Assembly (NCBI GenBank): GCA_002428485.1
Contig: DIWM01000045.1
Span: 77,157-141,156 of the forward strand
Length of the DNA stretch: 64,000 nt
Origin: Deltaproteobacteria bacterium UBA6106
GTDB lineage: Bacteria > Desulfobacterota > Syntrophorhabdia > Syntrophorhabdales > Syntrophorhabdaceae
Direction of reading: 5' to 3'
In this document: one piece after another, positions 25,211 to 33,737 of the stretch
Layout: each line of letters begins with the position of its first letter
Position numbering within the stretch: position 1 is the first letter of the stretch
The notes under the pieces: model-generated
Databases searched by the model: none
The model's input: the letters and a program-made list of their open reading frames with translations, nothing else
Told to the model about the DNA's origin: nothing
Translations under genes and position numbers: made by a program

Positions 25211-26136
25211 AATGCAGGGTCTGCGGAAAACCGGCGAATATCAACCTGCGGTCATATAAGACCTCCCTCTGCGAAGATGACTTCATCGCCTTCTTAGAGA
25301 AAAGGGTCTCCACTACCATAAAAAAATACCGCCTCATTGATGAAACCGATACGCCGATCGTAGCGGTCTCGGGCGGCAAAGACAGCCTGTCCCTGTGGTA
25401 CATGATGAACGGGCTAGGGTATGCCTCTGACGGGATATATGTTGACCTCGGCATAGAGGGCTATTCCGGGCGGTCACTCGAGAAGATCAGGCAGATGGCG
25501 GATATACTTCAGAGAAAGGTGTACATCTTCCATGTCCGCAATGCATTGCAGGAGGGCATTGACAGCGTCGCGAAGGTTATCAGGAGGCCAACATGCTCTG
25601 CCTGCGGGACAATAAAGCGGTATATCATGAACAGGATATGCATTGACAAAGGGTACACGGTCCTTGTCACAGGCCATAATCTCGACGATGAGGCATCGGC
25701 TCTTTTCGGGAATGTCCTCTACTGGAAGAAGGAGTATCTCTGGAAGAAAAATGTCGTCCTCGAGGGCAAAGAAGACCATCTCGTGAAAAAGATAAAGCCC
25801 TTCTTTTTGTGTTCCGAGCGGGAGATCGCGGCATATGCGATCATGAAAGGCATCGATTATATCTATGAAGAATGCCCCTTCTCCAAAGATGCAAAGACCC
25901 TCGTCTATAAAGGCATCCTGAACCGTATCGAGGAGTCGTCGCCGGGCACAAAAATAATGTTTGTGAAAGGCTACCTCAACGTGGTAAAGGAAAAAGGTGA
26001 CGAAAAGGAAGGCGACAGGGAAGGCCGTTATTGCCTGCAATGCGGTTATCCTACGTTCAGCGATAAATGCAGCTTCTGCCGGCTCCTCGACAAGTTTGGA
26101 ACGGGGTGTTCCGTGGAGTTCGATCAGTATGGCTGA
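25207..26136 (+). CDS. ttuA: TtuA-like tRNA 2-thiouridine synthetase
   Basis: A 309-residue ATP-dependent tRNA thiolation enzyme of the TtcA/TtuA (Ncs6) family. It carries an N-terminal zinc ribbon (CRVCGK then LCEDDF, residues 3-23), PP-loop VSGGKDSLS (about residue 54), the catalytic cysteine pair in RRPTCSACGTIKR (about 126-138) that also holds a [4Fe-4S] cluster in characterised members, GHNLDDEA, and a C-terminal zinc ribbon (CLQCGY then CSFC). Two zinc ribbons with CxxC are the TtuA arrangement; TtcA lacks the ubiquitin-like partner. It would convert U to 2-thio-U in tRNA using sulfur from the overlapping carrier gene. Which tRNA position is modified is inference. Confidence 0.88.
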   Translation: MKCRVCGKPANINLRSYKTSLCEDDFIAFLEKRVSTTIKKYRLIDETDTPIVAVSGGKDSLSLWYMMNGLGYASDGIYVDLGIEGYSGRSLEKIRQMADILQRKVYIFHVRNALQEGIDSVAKVIRRPTCSACGTIKRYIMNRICIDKGYTVLVTGHNLDDEASALFGNVLYWKKEYLWKKNVVLEGKEDHLVKKIKPFFLCSEREIAAYAIMKGIDYIYEECPFSKDAKTLVYKGILNRIEESSPGTKIMFVKGYLNVVKEKGDEKEGDREGRYCLQCGYPTFSDKCSFCRLLDKFGTGCSVEFDQYG

Positions 26137-26175
26137 TATGCGATTGACTTCAGGTGGGGGGAATGACATAATTCC

Positions 26176-27552
26176 ATGAGCATGATAGACGGTATTTCCC
26201 AGCTGCTTTTCAATGTCTACGAGGCCTTTACCGTTGCCCTCTACGTGAAGGGCAACGAGCACCTGAACTGTATCTCATCGGTTACCTTTGCAAAAAGTTT
26301 TGACAAGGACAGGAGCATCCCCATAGAGGGTACGCTCCCCGGCTGGGTCATAAAGCACAATGAGCCTCTGATCATACCGAATTTTGACAAAGATGAGGAC
26401 GCGCTCGGGTATTATGGCGCTTCTGAAGGGATCAAGTCCTTCATGGGGTTCCCTGTGGATGTTAACGGCGTCGTCATTGTGGACAGCAAGAAAAAATATG
26501 TTTTTACAGACAGGGAAAAAAAGATCCTCGGTTTTTTTGTCTCTGTTATCCGCGAAGAGATCGAAAGGATCAGCAGGGAGCGTGAGGTTGAGGAGGCCAT
26601 TGAGGATTTCTATGCGGAAAAGCGGATCATGGGTCTCTTTAACGGGCTCAACCTGGGGAAGATTTCTGTCGATGAGATCCTGAAGGAGGTTTTAAGCATC
26701 TCCGGCGGAGATTTTTGTTTCGTCGGTGTGGAAAAAAACGGGAGGCTGTCTGTCACCGATGTCTACGGAGTGGATCGCCCCGATGAACTGAAAAGGGACT
26801 GCCAGCCTGGCGCCAGCATTGCATCGATGGTCATGGAGGGAGGGCGGGAACTCCTGCTTCCCTACAACAGCGGCTACCTGAGGGAAAAGCCCCTCTTTTT
26901 TTCCAACGAACCGATCAAGGCACGGCAGTTTTTCGGTTTCCCGCTTGCGACAGACGACGTGATCCTCGGTGTCCTGGGGTTTGTCTCGCTTATCGATGTG
27001 AAGCTGAAGGAGCAGTTCATCGGCGTCCTGAGAAATGTTTCAACGTTCTTATCGCTCTACTACTCATCGCGATGGATGAAGGAGCATATCAACAGGTTAA
27101 AGGATTTCGAACCGGTGACCGGGGCCATCCAGTTCTCCTCGTTCCTTGGCATTATCGACAAGATGATAAAAAAGAATGAAAAATTTTCGCTCTCGACCGT
27201 AAAGGTCCTCCACGTGAAAACATATAACAGGAGGACGGGGTATGAGTTTACGCATAATCTCCTGAAGCGGATATTTCAGGTCATCCAGTATTCCGCAGGG
27301 GCGCAGGCCTACATCTCGCGGAAGGGCGGCGGCCGTTTTTATATCGCAGTGAAAGGAAGTGATGTGGTTGAAGCGCGAAATATGCTAAAACTTATACAGC
27401 ACACCGCACACAAGATTCTGTCAGAGGAGCGGGTTTTTGACAGGGGAGACCTCATTGAATGCAATATGTGCATGTTCCCGGAAGACAGCAAAGACCTCTG
27501 GGAACTTCTTGAGAAAGCAGAAGAAAGGAAGCATAGAAAAATTATAGAATAA
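26176..27552 (+). CDS. Double-GAF protein with degenerate GGDEF-like C terminus
   Basis: A 458-residue soluble protein. Residues about 10-135 form a GAF domain (GTLPGWVIKHNEPLIIPNF; FMGFPV), about 155-300 a second GAF domain, and about 310-450 resembles a diguanylate-cyclase fold in which the active-site loop reads GGGRF instead of GGDEF, so cyclase activity is unlikely. It may bind a ligand or nucleotide as a sensor scaffold. It starts 39 bases after ttuA and ends 16 bases before mreB, suggesting one transcript; a link with cell shape is only positional. The ATG at 26,176 lacks a strong ribosome site. Confidence 0.7.
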   Translation: MSMIDGISQLLFNVYEAFTVALYVKGNEHLNCISSVTFAKSFDKDRSIPIEGTLPGWVIKHNEPLIIPNFDKDEDALGYYGASEGIKSFMGFPVDVNGVVIVDSKKKYVFTDREKKILGFFVSVIREEIERISREREVEEAIEDFYAEKRIMGLFNGLNLGKISVDEILKEVLSISGGDFCFVGVEKNGRLSVTDVYGVDRPDELKRDCQPGASIASMVMEGGRELLLPYNSGYLREKPLFFSNEPIKARQFFGFPLATDDVILGVLGFVSLIDVKLKEQFIGVLRNVSTFLSLYYSSRWMKEHINRLKDFEPVTGAIQFSSFLGIIDKMIKKNEKFSLSTVKVLHVKTYNRRTGYEFTHNLLKRIFQVIQYSAGAQAYISRKGGGRFYIAVKGSDVVEARNMLKLIQHTAHKILSEERVFDRGDLIECNMCMFPEDSKDLWELLEKAEERKHRKIIE

Positions 27553-27568
27553 ATAAAGGAGGGTGGTA

Positions 27569-28600
27569 ATGAGTTTTTTAAGAAAATTGTTTGGTATGCT
27601 GCATACCCATCTTGCTATGGACCTCGGTACAGCGAACACCCTCATATACATGAAGGGAGAGGGTATCATCCTGAACCAACCTTCCGTGGTAGCCATTGAC
27701 AACAACTCCGGCAAGGTCATCGCGGTGGGCAAAGAGGCAAAGGAATATATCGGAAGGACACCTCCCAATATCAGCGCGATAAGGCCCTTAAAGGACGGCG
27801 TCATCGCTGATTTTGAGGTTGCAAAGTCGATGATCAAATACTTTTTGAAGGCCGTCAGCGCCGAGCGAAAGATCTCGAAGCCAAAGATGGTTGTGGGAGT
27901 CCCGTCAGGGATTACGCAGGTCGAGAAGAAGGCCGTCATAGACGCCTGTTTTCAGGTCGGGATACGGGATGTTTATCTGATTGAAGAACCAATGGCTGCA
28001 GCCATAGGGGCCGGGATGCCCATTGAGCTCCCGAAAGGGAATATGATAATAGATATCGGCGGCGGCACCACGGAAGTTGCCATTATCAGCCTCTCTGCCA
28101 TAGCGTACAGCGAATCGTTAAGAGTTGCCGGGGATGAGCTTGATGAAGCGATCGTCAGGTATCTTCAGAAAAAGCTTCAGCTTGCCGTGGGGATGATTGC
28201 TGCAGAAAAGATAAAGATCGAAGGGGCGTCGGCATTCCCCATCGATTCGCTGAGCGACTCCATAAACGTTGTCGGAAAAGACCTGCTCACCAGCATACCT
28301 AAAACGGTCAAGATCCAGAAAGAGGATGTGAGAGAGGCGGTCGAAGAACCTGTGGCGGCGATCATCGATGCCGTCAGAAGGGCGCTGGAGAAACTGCCGG
28401 CGGAGTTTATCTCTGACCTTAATGAATCAGGAATCGTTTTAACAGGCGGAGGGGCGCTTCTGAAGGGGCTTGCCCAGAGGGTAGAGAACGAAACAGGGGT
28501 TGTGGTCACCATCGCCGACGACCCTCTTACCTCGGTTACCATGGGCTGCGGCAAGGCCCTTGAGGATATGGCCAAGTACAAGAAGGTGTTCATAAATTAG
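27569..28600 (+). CDS. mreB: Rod-shape-determining actin homologue MreB
   Basis: A 343-residue MreB with the actin-family phosphate motifs DLGTANTLIY (about residues 14-23) and IDIGGGTTEVAI (about 163-174), plus the adenosine motif TGGGALLKGL (about 290). It polymerises under the inner membrane and directs lateral wall synthesis. AAGGAGGG precedes the ATG at 27,569; an in-frame GTG two codons earlier overlaps that site and is rejected. mreC and mreD do not follow; instead a family A repeat supplies the stop codon (TAG CTCATGG). Confidence 0.96.
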   Translation: MSFLRKLFGMLHTHLAMDLGTANTLIYMKGEGIILNQPSVVAIDNNSGKVIAVGKEAKEYIGRTPPNISAIRPLKDGVIADFEVAKSMIKYFLKAVSAERKISKPKMVVGVPSGITQVEKKAVIDACFQVGIRDVYLIEEPMAAAIGAGMPIELPKGNMIIDIGGGTTEVAIISLSAIAYSESLRVAGDELDEAIVRYLQKKLQLAVGMIAAEKIKIEGASAFPIDSLSDSINVVGKDLLTSIPKTVKIQKEDVREAVEEPVAAIIDAVRRALEKLPAEFISDLNESGIVLTGGGALLKGLAQRVENETGVVVTIADDPLTSVTMGCGKALEDMAKYKKVFIN

Positions 28601-28686
28601 CTCATGGCTCATGGCTCATGGCAACTGCAATAACTTCGATATTTATTATGTTCTGTTCTTGCTATCAGCTATGAGCCATGAGCTAG
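28598..28686. repeat. Family A inverted repeat forming both flanking stop codons
   Basis: Left arm TAGCTCATGGCTCATGGCTC and right arm CTATCAGCTATGAGCCATGA/GCTA are complementary around about 45 bases. The first three bases of the left arm are the stop codon of mreB (28,598-28,600). Read on the minus strand, the start of the right arm is the stop codon TAG of the helicase gene (28,685-28,683). The unit thus lies exactly between two convergent genes. Confidence 0.85.
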
Positions 28687-30710
28687 TATTCCGTTATCTG
28701 CCATTCGTCGTAATGGCTGCCGCTCAATTCCGAGATGAACCGTGACGGCTTCAGGATCACATGCCCCACCTGCCTGTCAAAAACAAGCATGGGATAGCAG
28801 AGGTAAAGCTCGTCCATAGCCCTCGTGGCAGCCACATAGAACAATCTCCTCTCTTCTTCCAGCCCGCCGTCTTCAATGGCTTTGGGGTTGGGAAATCTTC
28901 CCTCGGCGCACCACATTATGAACACCACCTTCCATTCAAGCCCCTTTGCCTGATGGATCGTGCTCAAGATGACCCGTTCGTCGTCCCTGTCCGCGGCGAT
29001 AACCTCTTCGCCGCTTATGCCGCTCATAAGGGAAAGCTCGCTCAAAAAATTTTCCAGCGACTGGTACTTTGTGGAAAAATTGATGAGCTGGCCCAGGTCT
29101 TCAAGCCTCGATTCGTAATTCGGATAATTGAACTTCAGGTATTCTGTATAGCCGTGTTTAAGCACGGCGGTGATCATATCTGAGATGGCCTCCTGTTTAT
29201 AAAGGTCCGCGAGTTCCCTGAACAGCCTCGACCACGTATCGAGGGTATCTTTCTGGATATTTTTGAACTGGTCGGCGATCTTTTTCGAGACCAAAAGGTC
29301 AAAGGGGTTCCCGGAGGTCTTCATATAGGCATATATCCTTTCCGCCGTCTTCCTGCCTATCTTTGGAAATATCCTGAACATCCTCAGCCATGAAACCTCG
29401 TCATCGGGGTTCACCATGACCCGCAAGAACGAGACGACGTCCTTGATGTGGGCCTGTTCGAAGAAACGAAGGCCGCTTCTTATCTCAAAAGAGATATCCC
29501 GCCGCGTGAGCTCCATCTGCAGTTCCATACAGTGGTAATGTGCCCTGTAAAGGACGGCTATATGATCGAGCGGCATCCCTTCATCCCGCAGCTCAAGTAT
29601 GCGCTGAACAACGAATTCAGCCTGCTGGATCACGTCCCTGGAAGGCGCCACGACGGGTATGACGCCGCTTTTTTTGATGCTCCGGAGCACCTTGAAGAAC
29701 TGCTGCTTGTTGTGCGATATGGAGTTATTTGCAAGCCCCAGTATCTCCGGGGTGCTCCTATAATTTGTCTCGAGCTTGAAGATCTTTGCCTCTTCATACT
29801 TTTTCGGGAACTCGAAGATATTCTGGAAATTAGCTCCCCTGAAGGAATAGATGCTCTGAGCGTCATCGCCGACTACCATGACGTTGCGGTTGATAAGGCC
29901 CATGAAATCCACGATCTCAGACTGTATCCTGTTCGTGTCCTGATATTCATCGACAAGGATGTGGGCAAAGGTGTTCGCGTAGAGTTTTCTCAGGTGCTCA
30001 TTCTCGGCAAGCACCCTGTGCCAGTAACAGAGGAGGTCATCGAAGTCCATGGCGTTGGTGAGCCTCTTCTTTTCTGTGTAGAGCCGGTAAACCTGCGAGA
30101 TCTCATCGACGATGTCGCAGAAATAAGGGGTCTTTTCCCCGATCGAGTCCTCAATGCTGCTCATCGTGTTGACGCAGTAGCTGAATATCTCTTTCAGCAC
30201 CCCTCCCTTCGGGAACATCCGCGCCTTTGTGTCTATCTTTGATTCTTTGAGGACAACCTCGACGAGGTCCTTTGCGTCCTCGTTATCAAGTATTGTAAAG
30301 TTCTTTTTGAATCCCGCCAGTTCGCAGTTCTGCCGCAAGATCATGTTCCCGATATGGTGGAACGTCCCTCCCCAGATGTACCTGGTGTCGATCTTCAGCA
30401 GGTGCTCTACCCTGTGGAGCATTTCCCGGGCAGCCTTGTTTGTAAAGGTAAGAAGAAGGATACCATTGGGGGATGCGCCCTTTTCAAGGAGCCTCGCAAC
30501 CCTGTAGGTAACGACCCGCGTTTTTCCGCTGCCTGCACCCGCAATGACAAGTATGGGGCCGCCCTCACTCATTACGACCTTCATTTGCTCTTCGTTGAGC
30601 TCTTTTTCATAGTCTATGCGGGGCGTGACGGGCGCGACATCCCTGTGGATGGTATAACGTTTCATCGGCGTAACATTATCCTGTATGAGACGGTGGAAGT
30701 CAAGAAGCAT
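28683..30710 (-). CDS. UvrD/Rep-family superfamily 1 helicase
   Basis: A 675-residue SF1A helicase with the full motif set: AGAGSGKT (about residue 57), TFTNKAAREMLHR, VDEYQDTN, GDDAQSIYSFRGA, LETNYRST, STIHQAKGLEWKVVFIMW and EERRLFYVAATRAMDELYLCYP. Length is near that of Rep/PcrA. It is distinct from the shorter helicase at 13-14.8 kb. The ATG at 30,710 has GAAGG seven bases upstream; a second ATG 15 codons later (MKRYTIHRD) is possible but has a poorer site. Role in replication or repair is inferred from family only. Confidence 0.9.
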   Translation of the reverse strand: MLLDFHRLIQDNVTPMKRYTIHRDVAPVTPRIDYEKELNEEQMKVVMSEGGPILVIAGAGSGKTRVVTYRVARLLEKGASPNGILLLTFTNKAAREMLHRVEHLLKIDTRYIWGGTFHHIGNMILRQNCELAGFKKNFTILDNEDAKDLVEVVLKESKIDTKARMFPKGGVLKEIFSYCVNTMSSIEDSIGEKTPYFCDIVDEISQVYRLYTEKKRLTNAMDFDDLLCYWHRVLAENEHLRKLYANTFAHILVDEYQDTNRIQSEIVDFMGLINRNVMVVGDDAQSIYSFRGANFQNIFEFPKKYEEAKIFKLETNYRSTPEILGLANNSISHNKQQFFKVLRSIKKSGVIPVVAPSRDVIQQAEFVVQRILELRDEGMPLDHIAVLYRAHYHCMELQMELTRRDISFEIRSGLRFFEQAHIKDVVSFLRVMVNPDDEVSWLRMFRIFPKIGRKTAERIYAYMKTSGNPFDLLVSKKIADQFKNIQKDTLDTWSRLFRELADLYKQEAISDMITAVLKHGYTEYLKFNYPNYESRLEDLGQLINFSTKYQSLENFLSELSLMSGISGEEVIAADRDDERVILSTIHQAKGLEWKVVFIMWCAEGRFPNPKAIEDGGLEEERRLFYVAATRAMDELYLCYPMLVFDRQVGHVILKPSRFISELSGSHYDEWQITEY

Positions 30711-30719
30711 AGCAAAACC

Positions 30720-30962
30720 TTCGTGAGGCGTAAGTCGTCAGGCGTGAGAGGAAAAAAGCGAGATGCGAGGCAAGAGGCACGAGGATGCCGCGGGGAATTT
30801 CGTGCTTGTCGTTCTTGTTGGTTTTATCGTGATTTTTTTCACTTTTTTTGATAAACTCACTTAATTAGATTTTAGCTCATAGCTGAAGAAGTCGTCAGCG
30901 TCGAATATCGATAATCGATCATCGAGTATCGAGTTTGCTGTGAGCTATGAACTATGAGCTGA
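30720..30962. repeat. Repeat cluster of families B, A and C
   Basis: Upstream of the helicase lies a family B piece (TCGTGAGGCGTAAGTCGTCA), then a purine-rich unique stretch, then at 30,872-30,962 a family A/C/A composite: TTAGCTCATAGCTG, a family C core in the opposite direction (TCGATAATCGATCATCGAGT) and GTGAGCTATGAACTATGAGC. The C core is the reverse complement of the copies at 12.4 and 17.1 kb. No other gene is visible between the helicase and the small basic protein. Confidence 0.75.
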
Positions 30963-30979
30963 TTTTACAGGAGGGTGTT

Positions 30980-31078
30980 ATGGCAGAAAAAAACAGGCAG
31001 AAGAGAGAAACCAAAAAAGCTCCGAAGAAATCTATGAAAGAAAAAAAGAAAGAAAAGCAGGAAAAAAAAGACAAGTGA
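30980..31078 (+). CDS. 32-residue lysine-rich small protein
   Basis: A very short frame, MAEKNRQKRETKKAPK and on to KKDK, of 32 codons behind an excellent ribosome site (ACAGGAGGG, six bases from ATG). About half the residues are lysine or arginine and no hydrophobic core is possible, so the product would be disordered and cationic; binding to RNA, DNA or ribosomes is a guess. It ends 36 bases before adk on the same strand and may share its transcript. I know of similar tiny basic hypothetical proteins in related bacteria only in general terms. Confidence 0.65.
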   Translation: MAEKNRQKRETKKAPKKSMKEKKKEKQEKKDK

Positions 31079-31114
31079 TCTTTGAATAACAATTTGTCAT
31101 AAGGAGGATGTAAG

Positions 31115-31759
31115 ATGAGAATAGTGTTATTGGGAGCCCCCGGTGCCGGGAAAGGCACAGTGGCAAAGATGCTGACGGATTATGACGGTTCGGTGCAGAT
31201 ATCGACAGGAGACATTTTGAGAAACGCTGTCAAAGCTGGAAGCGAGCTTGGCAAAAAGGCACAGGGTTTTATGGAGCGCGGCGAGCTTGTCCCCGATGAT
31301 CTCATCATGGATATCATGGAGGCAAGGCTGCAGGAGCCGGATTGCACGAAGGGCTTTCTCCTCGACGGTTTTCCGAGAACGATCCCGCAGGCCGAGGCAC
31401 TGAAGAAATTACTGGTAAAGATCAACCTGAAGCTCGACAAGGTTATAAATCTCGATGTTCCCAAAGATGTCATACTGGACAGGCTGACGACCAGGAGAAC
31501 CTGCTCTAACCCTGATTGCCAGGAGATATACAATATCAAGAGCAAACCTCCGAAACCGGACGGAACCTGCGTGAAATGCGGAGCCCCCGCGGTCCAGCGT
31601 GCCGACGAAACAGTAGAGGCAATTACGAAACGCCTTGAAACATATAATGAAAAGACCGCTCCCCTTATCGATTTTTACAAGAAGGAGGGTCTTGTAACGA
31701 CCATCAGCTCCTTAAGCAGTGAAGAGATCGTCAACCAGGTCAAGAAAGCAGTGAAATAA
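31115..31759 (+). CDS. adk: Adenylate kinase (zinc-type lid)
   Basis: A 214-residue adenylate kinase with P-loop GAPGAGKGT (residues 7-15), AMP-binding STGDILR and DGFPRT, and a long-form LID (about 125-165) carrying four cysteines, CSNPDC and CVKC, that bind structural zinc. It interconverts ATP, AMP and ADP in the cytoplasm. A strong AAGGAGGATG site precedes the ATG. Unlike in many bacteria it is not next to secY or map. Confidence 0.96.
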   Translation: MRIVLLGAPGAGKGTVAKMLTDYDGSVQISTGDILRNAVKAGSELGKKAQGFMERGELVPDDLIMDIMEARLQEPDCTKGFLLDGFPRTIPQAEALKKLLVKINLKLDKVINLDVPKDVILDRLTTRRTCSNPDCQEIYNIKSKPPKPDGTCVKCGAPAVQRADETVEAITKRLETYNEKTAPLIDFYKKEGLVTTISSLSSEEIVNQVKKAVK

Positions 31760-31760
31760 A

Positions 31761-31829
31761 TCAGCCATCAGCTTACAGCGGTCAGCTTACAGATTTTTTT
31801 GAAAGGCTGACTGCTGATCGCTGAAGGCT
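31761..31829. repeat. Family F inverted repeat
   Basis: TCAGCCATCAGCTTACAGCG and CTGACTGCTGATCGCTGAAGG are imperfect complements flanking a T-rich loop with TTTTTTT. The unit begins directly after the adk stop and could end its transcript. The GAAGG at its right end is also the only ribosome-site-like element before the next gene. Confidence 0.7.
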
Positions 31830-31837
31830 ATATATCC

Positions 31838-32656
31838 ATGCAATTCGGTTTCTCTACATATTTTAACATGCAAAAACCCATCGGGCAGATCGTCGACGAG
31901 CTCGTTGAAAAAGGGGTAAGGACGATTGAGCTGTCCTATGAGCTGCCCCATGTTCTGACCATGGACGAACCTTTTATCGTGCAGGCCAACGGGCTCCGGG
32001 AAAGTGGCGTAGCGTTCTCGATGCACGGCCCTTTCTTCGAGATCAACCTTGGAAGCTACATCGAAGAGATAAGAACCATATCGAAAGAACGGCACAAGCA
32101 GGCTATTGTCCTGGCGGCAAAAATCGGCTGCGATCCTCTTGTTGTACATCCCGGCTATTCTTTTTTGACAAAGAGGGTGAAAAAGCTCGAGGACCGGCTG
32201 AGGATAAATTTTATCGAAGATCTGCGGGAAATAACTGCCTATGCACATCAACATGGGGTGAGAATCGCCCTTGAGAATGTCCATATGCCCTATTTCTTTT
32301 TCTGCGACCTGAAAGAATTTCCCGAATTGCGGGAACTGGCCCCAGGCATCGGGATGGCCCTTGACCTTGGCCATGCCTACATCACAAAGCGCACAAATGG
32401 CTCGAAGGATCCGGAAGGCGAAATTTTAGAAGATGTGCGCACCATCGGCATAGAAAAGATCTTTCACGTCCACCTCCACAACAATTCTGGCGAAAGGGAT
32501 GACCACCGGTTCCTCGAAGGGGACATGGACATGAAGGGGCTCGTCGACGGCCTCAAGCGGCTTGGCTATGACGGGAAGGTCATCGTGGAGAGCTTTGAGA
32601 TGGAGCAGTACGGCCTTGAACCATTGCTTGAAAGGCTCAGGGCCATCTCTGCCTAA
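31838..32656 (+). CDS. Sugar phosphate isomerase/epimerase-like TIM barrel
   Basis: A 272-residue protein of the AP-endonuclease-2/xylose-isomerase-like superfamily. Likely metal ligands appear in order: HGPF (about residue 66), VVHPGY (about 102), ALENVH (about 145), MALDLGHA (about 175), HVHLHNN (about 210) and VESFE (about 250). Members isomerise or epimerise sugars and inositols or act as endonuclease IV; the absence of the endonuclease IV signatures argues for the former. Substrate unknown. It is a single gene bounded by repeats. Confidence 0.8.
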   Translation: MQFGFSTYFNMQKPIGQIVDELVEKGVRTIELSYELPHVLTMDEPFIVQANGLRESGVAFSMHGPFFEINLGSYIEEIRTISKERHKQAIVLAAKIGCDPLVVHPGYSFLTKRVKKLEDRLRINFIEDLREITAYAHQHGVRIALENVHMPYFFFCDLKEFPELRELAPGIGMALDLGHAYITKRTNGSKDPEGEILEDVRTIGIEKIFHVHLHNNSGERDDHRFLEGDMDMKGLVDGLKRLGYDGKVIVESFEMEQYGLEPLLERLRAISA

Positions 32657-32660
32657 ACAA

Positions 32661-32812
32661 ACAGCAGTCATCAAGACCTCTGAGCCTTTTTTGTTTAAGC
32701 TGACGGCTGTGAGCTGACTACTGACGGCTTCTTTAGCTATCAGCGCTCAGCCTAAAGCCTTTTTTGTTTTTAGCAGATAGCTGTTTGCTGACAGCTATCT
32801 GCCGTCTACCGG
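32661..32812. repeat. Family F repeats with perfect 12-bp hairpin
   Basis: Between convergent genes lie several family F words (TTTAAGCTGACGGCTGTGAG, TATCAGCGCTCAGCC). At 32,773-32,802 there is a perfect stem GCAGATAGCTGT/ACAGCTATCTGC with a six-base loop, preceded by TTTTTTGTTTTT. On the minus-to-plus axis the hairpin plus T tract resembles a terminator for the downstream end of the AEC gene. Confidence 0.75.
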
Positions 32813-32813
32813 T

Positions 32814-33725
32814 TCAATGTAATATCGATGCCCAGAAAATGAACGTAAGGGGCGATGCGAGGGTGGACAGGGTAACTGCCCCGGAAGCAATATCAGCGTT
32901 GCCGCCGATCTCGCGTGCCAGAATATAGGATGTTGTGGCGGTCGGCGTTGCAAGGAGTATGACGCCGGGGAGCATCTCATTGAGGGGAACGCTTAAAAGC
33001 TTGCAGAGCAAAAGAGAGCATGCCGGAAGCGCAACAAGCTTTAGAAATGAGATAGCGCCTGAAAGCGCAAAGGACTTTTTGATCGTCCCTATGGTAATTG
33101 ACGCGCCGATGATGATAAGCGCCATAGGGAGGGCAATATTTGCCAGGATGCCCATGCTTCTCAGGAATACGCCCGGTATGGATATCTTGAGGTAAAGGAC
33201 GGCCATGCCGCAGAACGTAGCAATAATAACAGGCGTCTTAATGATCGGCAGAAACAATTTCAGGATATTCTTATGCTGATGTTGTGTCCAGGAGAGCACC
33301 GCTATCGCAAGGATGTTGTTGACAAGGATCAGGAAGCCGATGAGGATGCTTCCCCTTCTTAGCCCTTCCTCGCCGAGCATATAGAACAGAACGGCCAGGC
33401 CGATGTAGGAAACATTTCCGTGAAAGGTGGTCTGGACAAAGCTCCCGAGCCTGCCCTGTTTTAAGCCGATCATAAGTCCGATGATGAGTGATACACAGAG
33501 TATTATGGCCGTCGGGAGCAGCACCGAAAGGATGTGGGCAAACTCCACGTCGCCGGGATTCGATTTGACGATCCCGGTAAAGATCAGAACGGGGAGGGGA
33601 AAGAGAAATATGAACCTGTTCATCTCCTGTATGAAATGTTCCTTCAGAAAGCCCTTCCTCTGGATCATGTATCCAAAGGCAATGATCAGGAATATCGGTA
33701 CTATCGTTTCAACGACAACCATCAT
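32814..33725 (-). CDS. AEC-family transporter (auxin efflux carrier type)
   Basis: A 303-residue membrane protein with about ten hydrophobic segments and the AEC pattern of two five-helix halves (PVLIFTGIVKSNPGD in the first; ATPTATTSYILAREIGGN in the second). Bacterial members move malate, malonate and other carboxylates. It is divergent from the FAD oxidase operon at 34 kb and shares its 300-base upstream region, so it may transport a substrate or product of that pathway (inference). Confidence 0.85.
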   Translation of the reverse strand: MMVVVETIVPIFLIIAFGYMIQRKGFLKEHFIQEMNRFIFLFPLPVLIFTGIVKSNPGDVEFAHILSVLLPTAIILCVSLIIGLMIGLKQGRLGSFVQTTFHGNVSYIGLAVLFYMLGEEGLRRGSILIGFLILVNNILAIAVLSWTQHQHKNILKLFLPIIKTPVIIATFCGMAVLYLKISIPGVFLRSMGILANIALPMALIIIGASITIGTIKKSFALSGAISFLKLVALPACSLLLCKLLSVPLNEMLPGVILLATPTATTSYILAREIGGNADIASGAVTLSTLASPLTFIFWASILH

Positions 33726-33737
33726 ATTAGCTCACAG

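Noticed and set aside
13038..30710. The two UvrD-type helicases as parts of a defence system
   Set aside because: Neither has a nuclease or defence partner; one pairs with EndoQ and the other is bordered by housekeeping genes, so repair or replication is more likely.
30952..31158. 68-residue minus-strand frame rich in Phe, Ser and Leu
   Set aside because: It is the antisense shadow of the lysine-rich small gene and the adk start, with no ribosome site.
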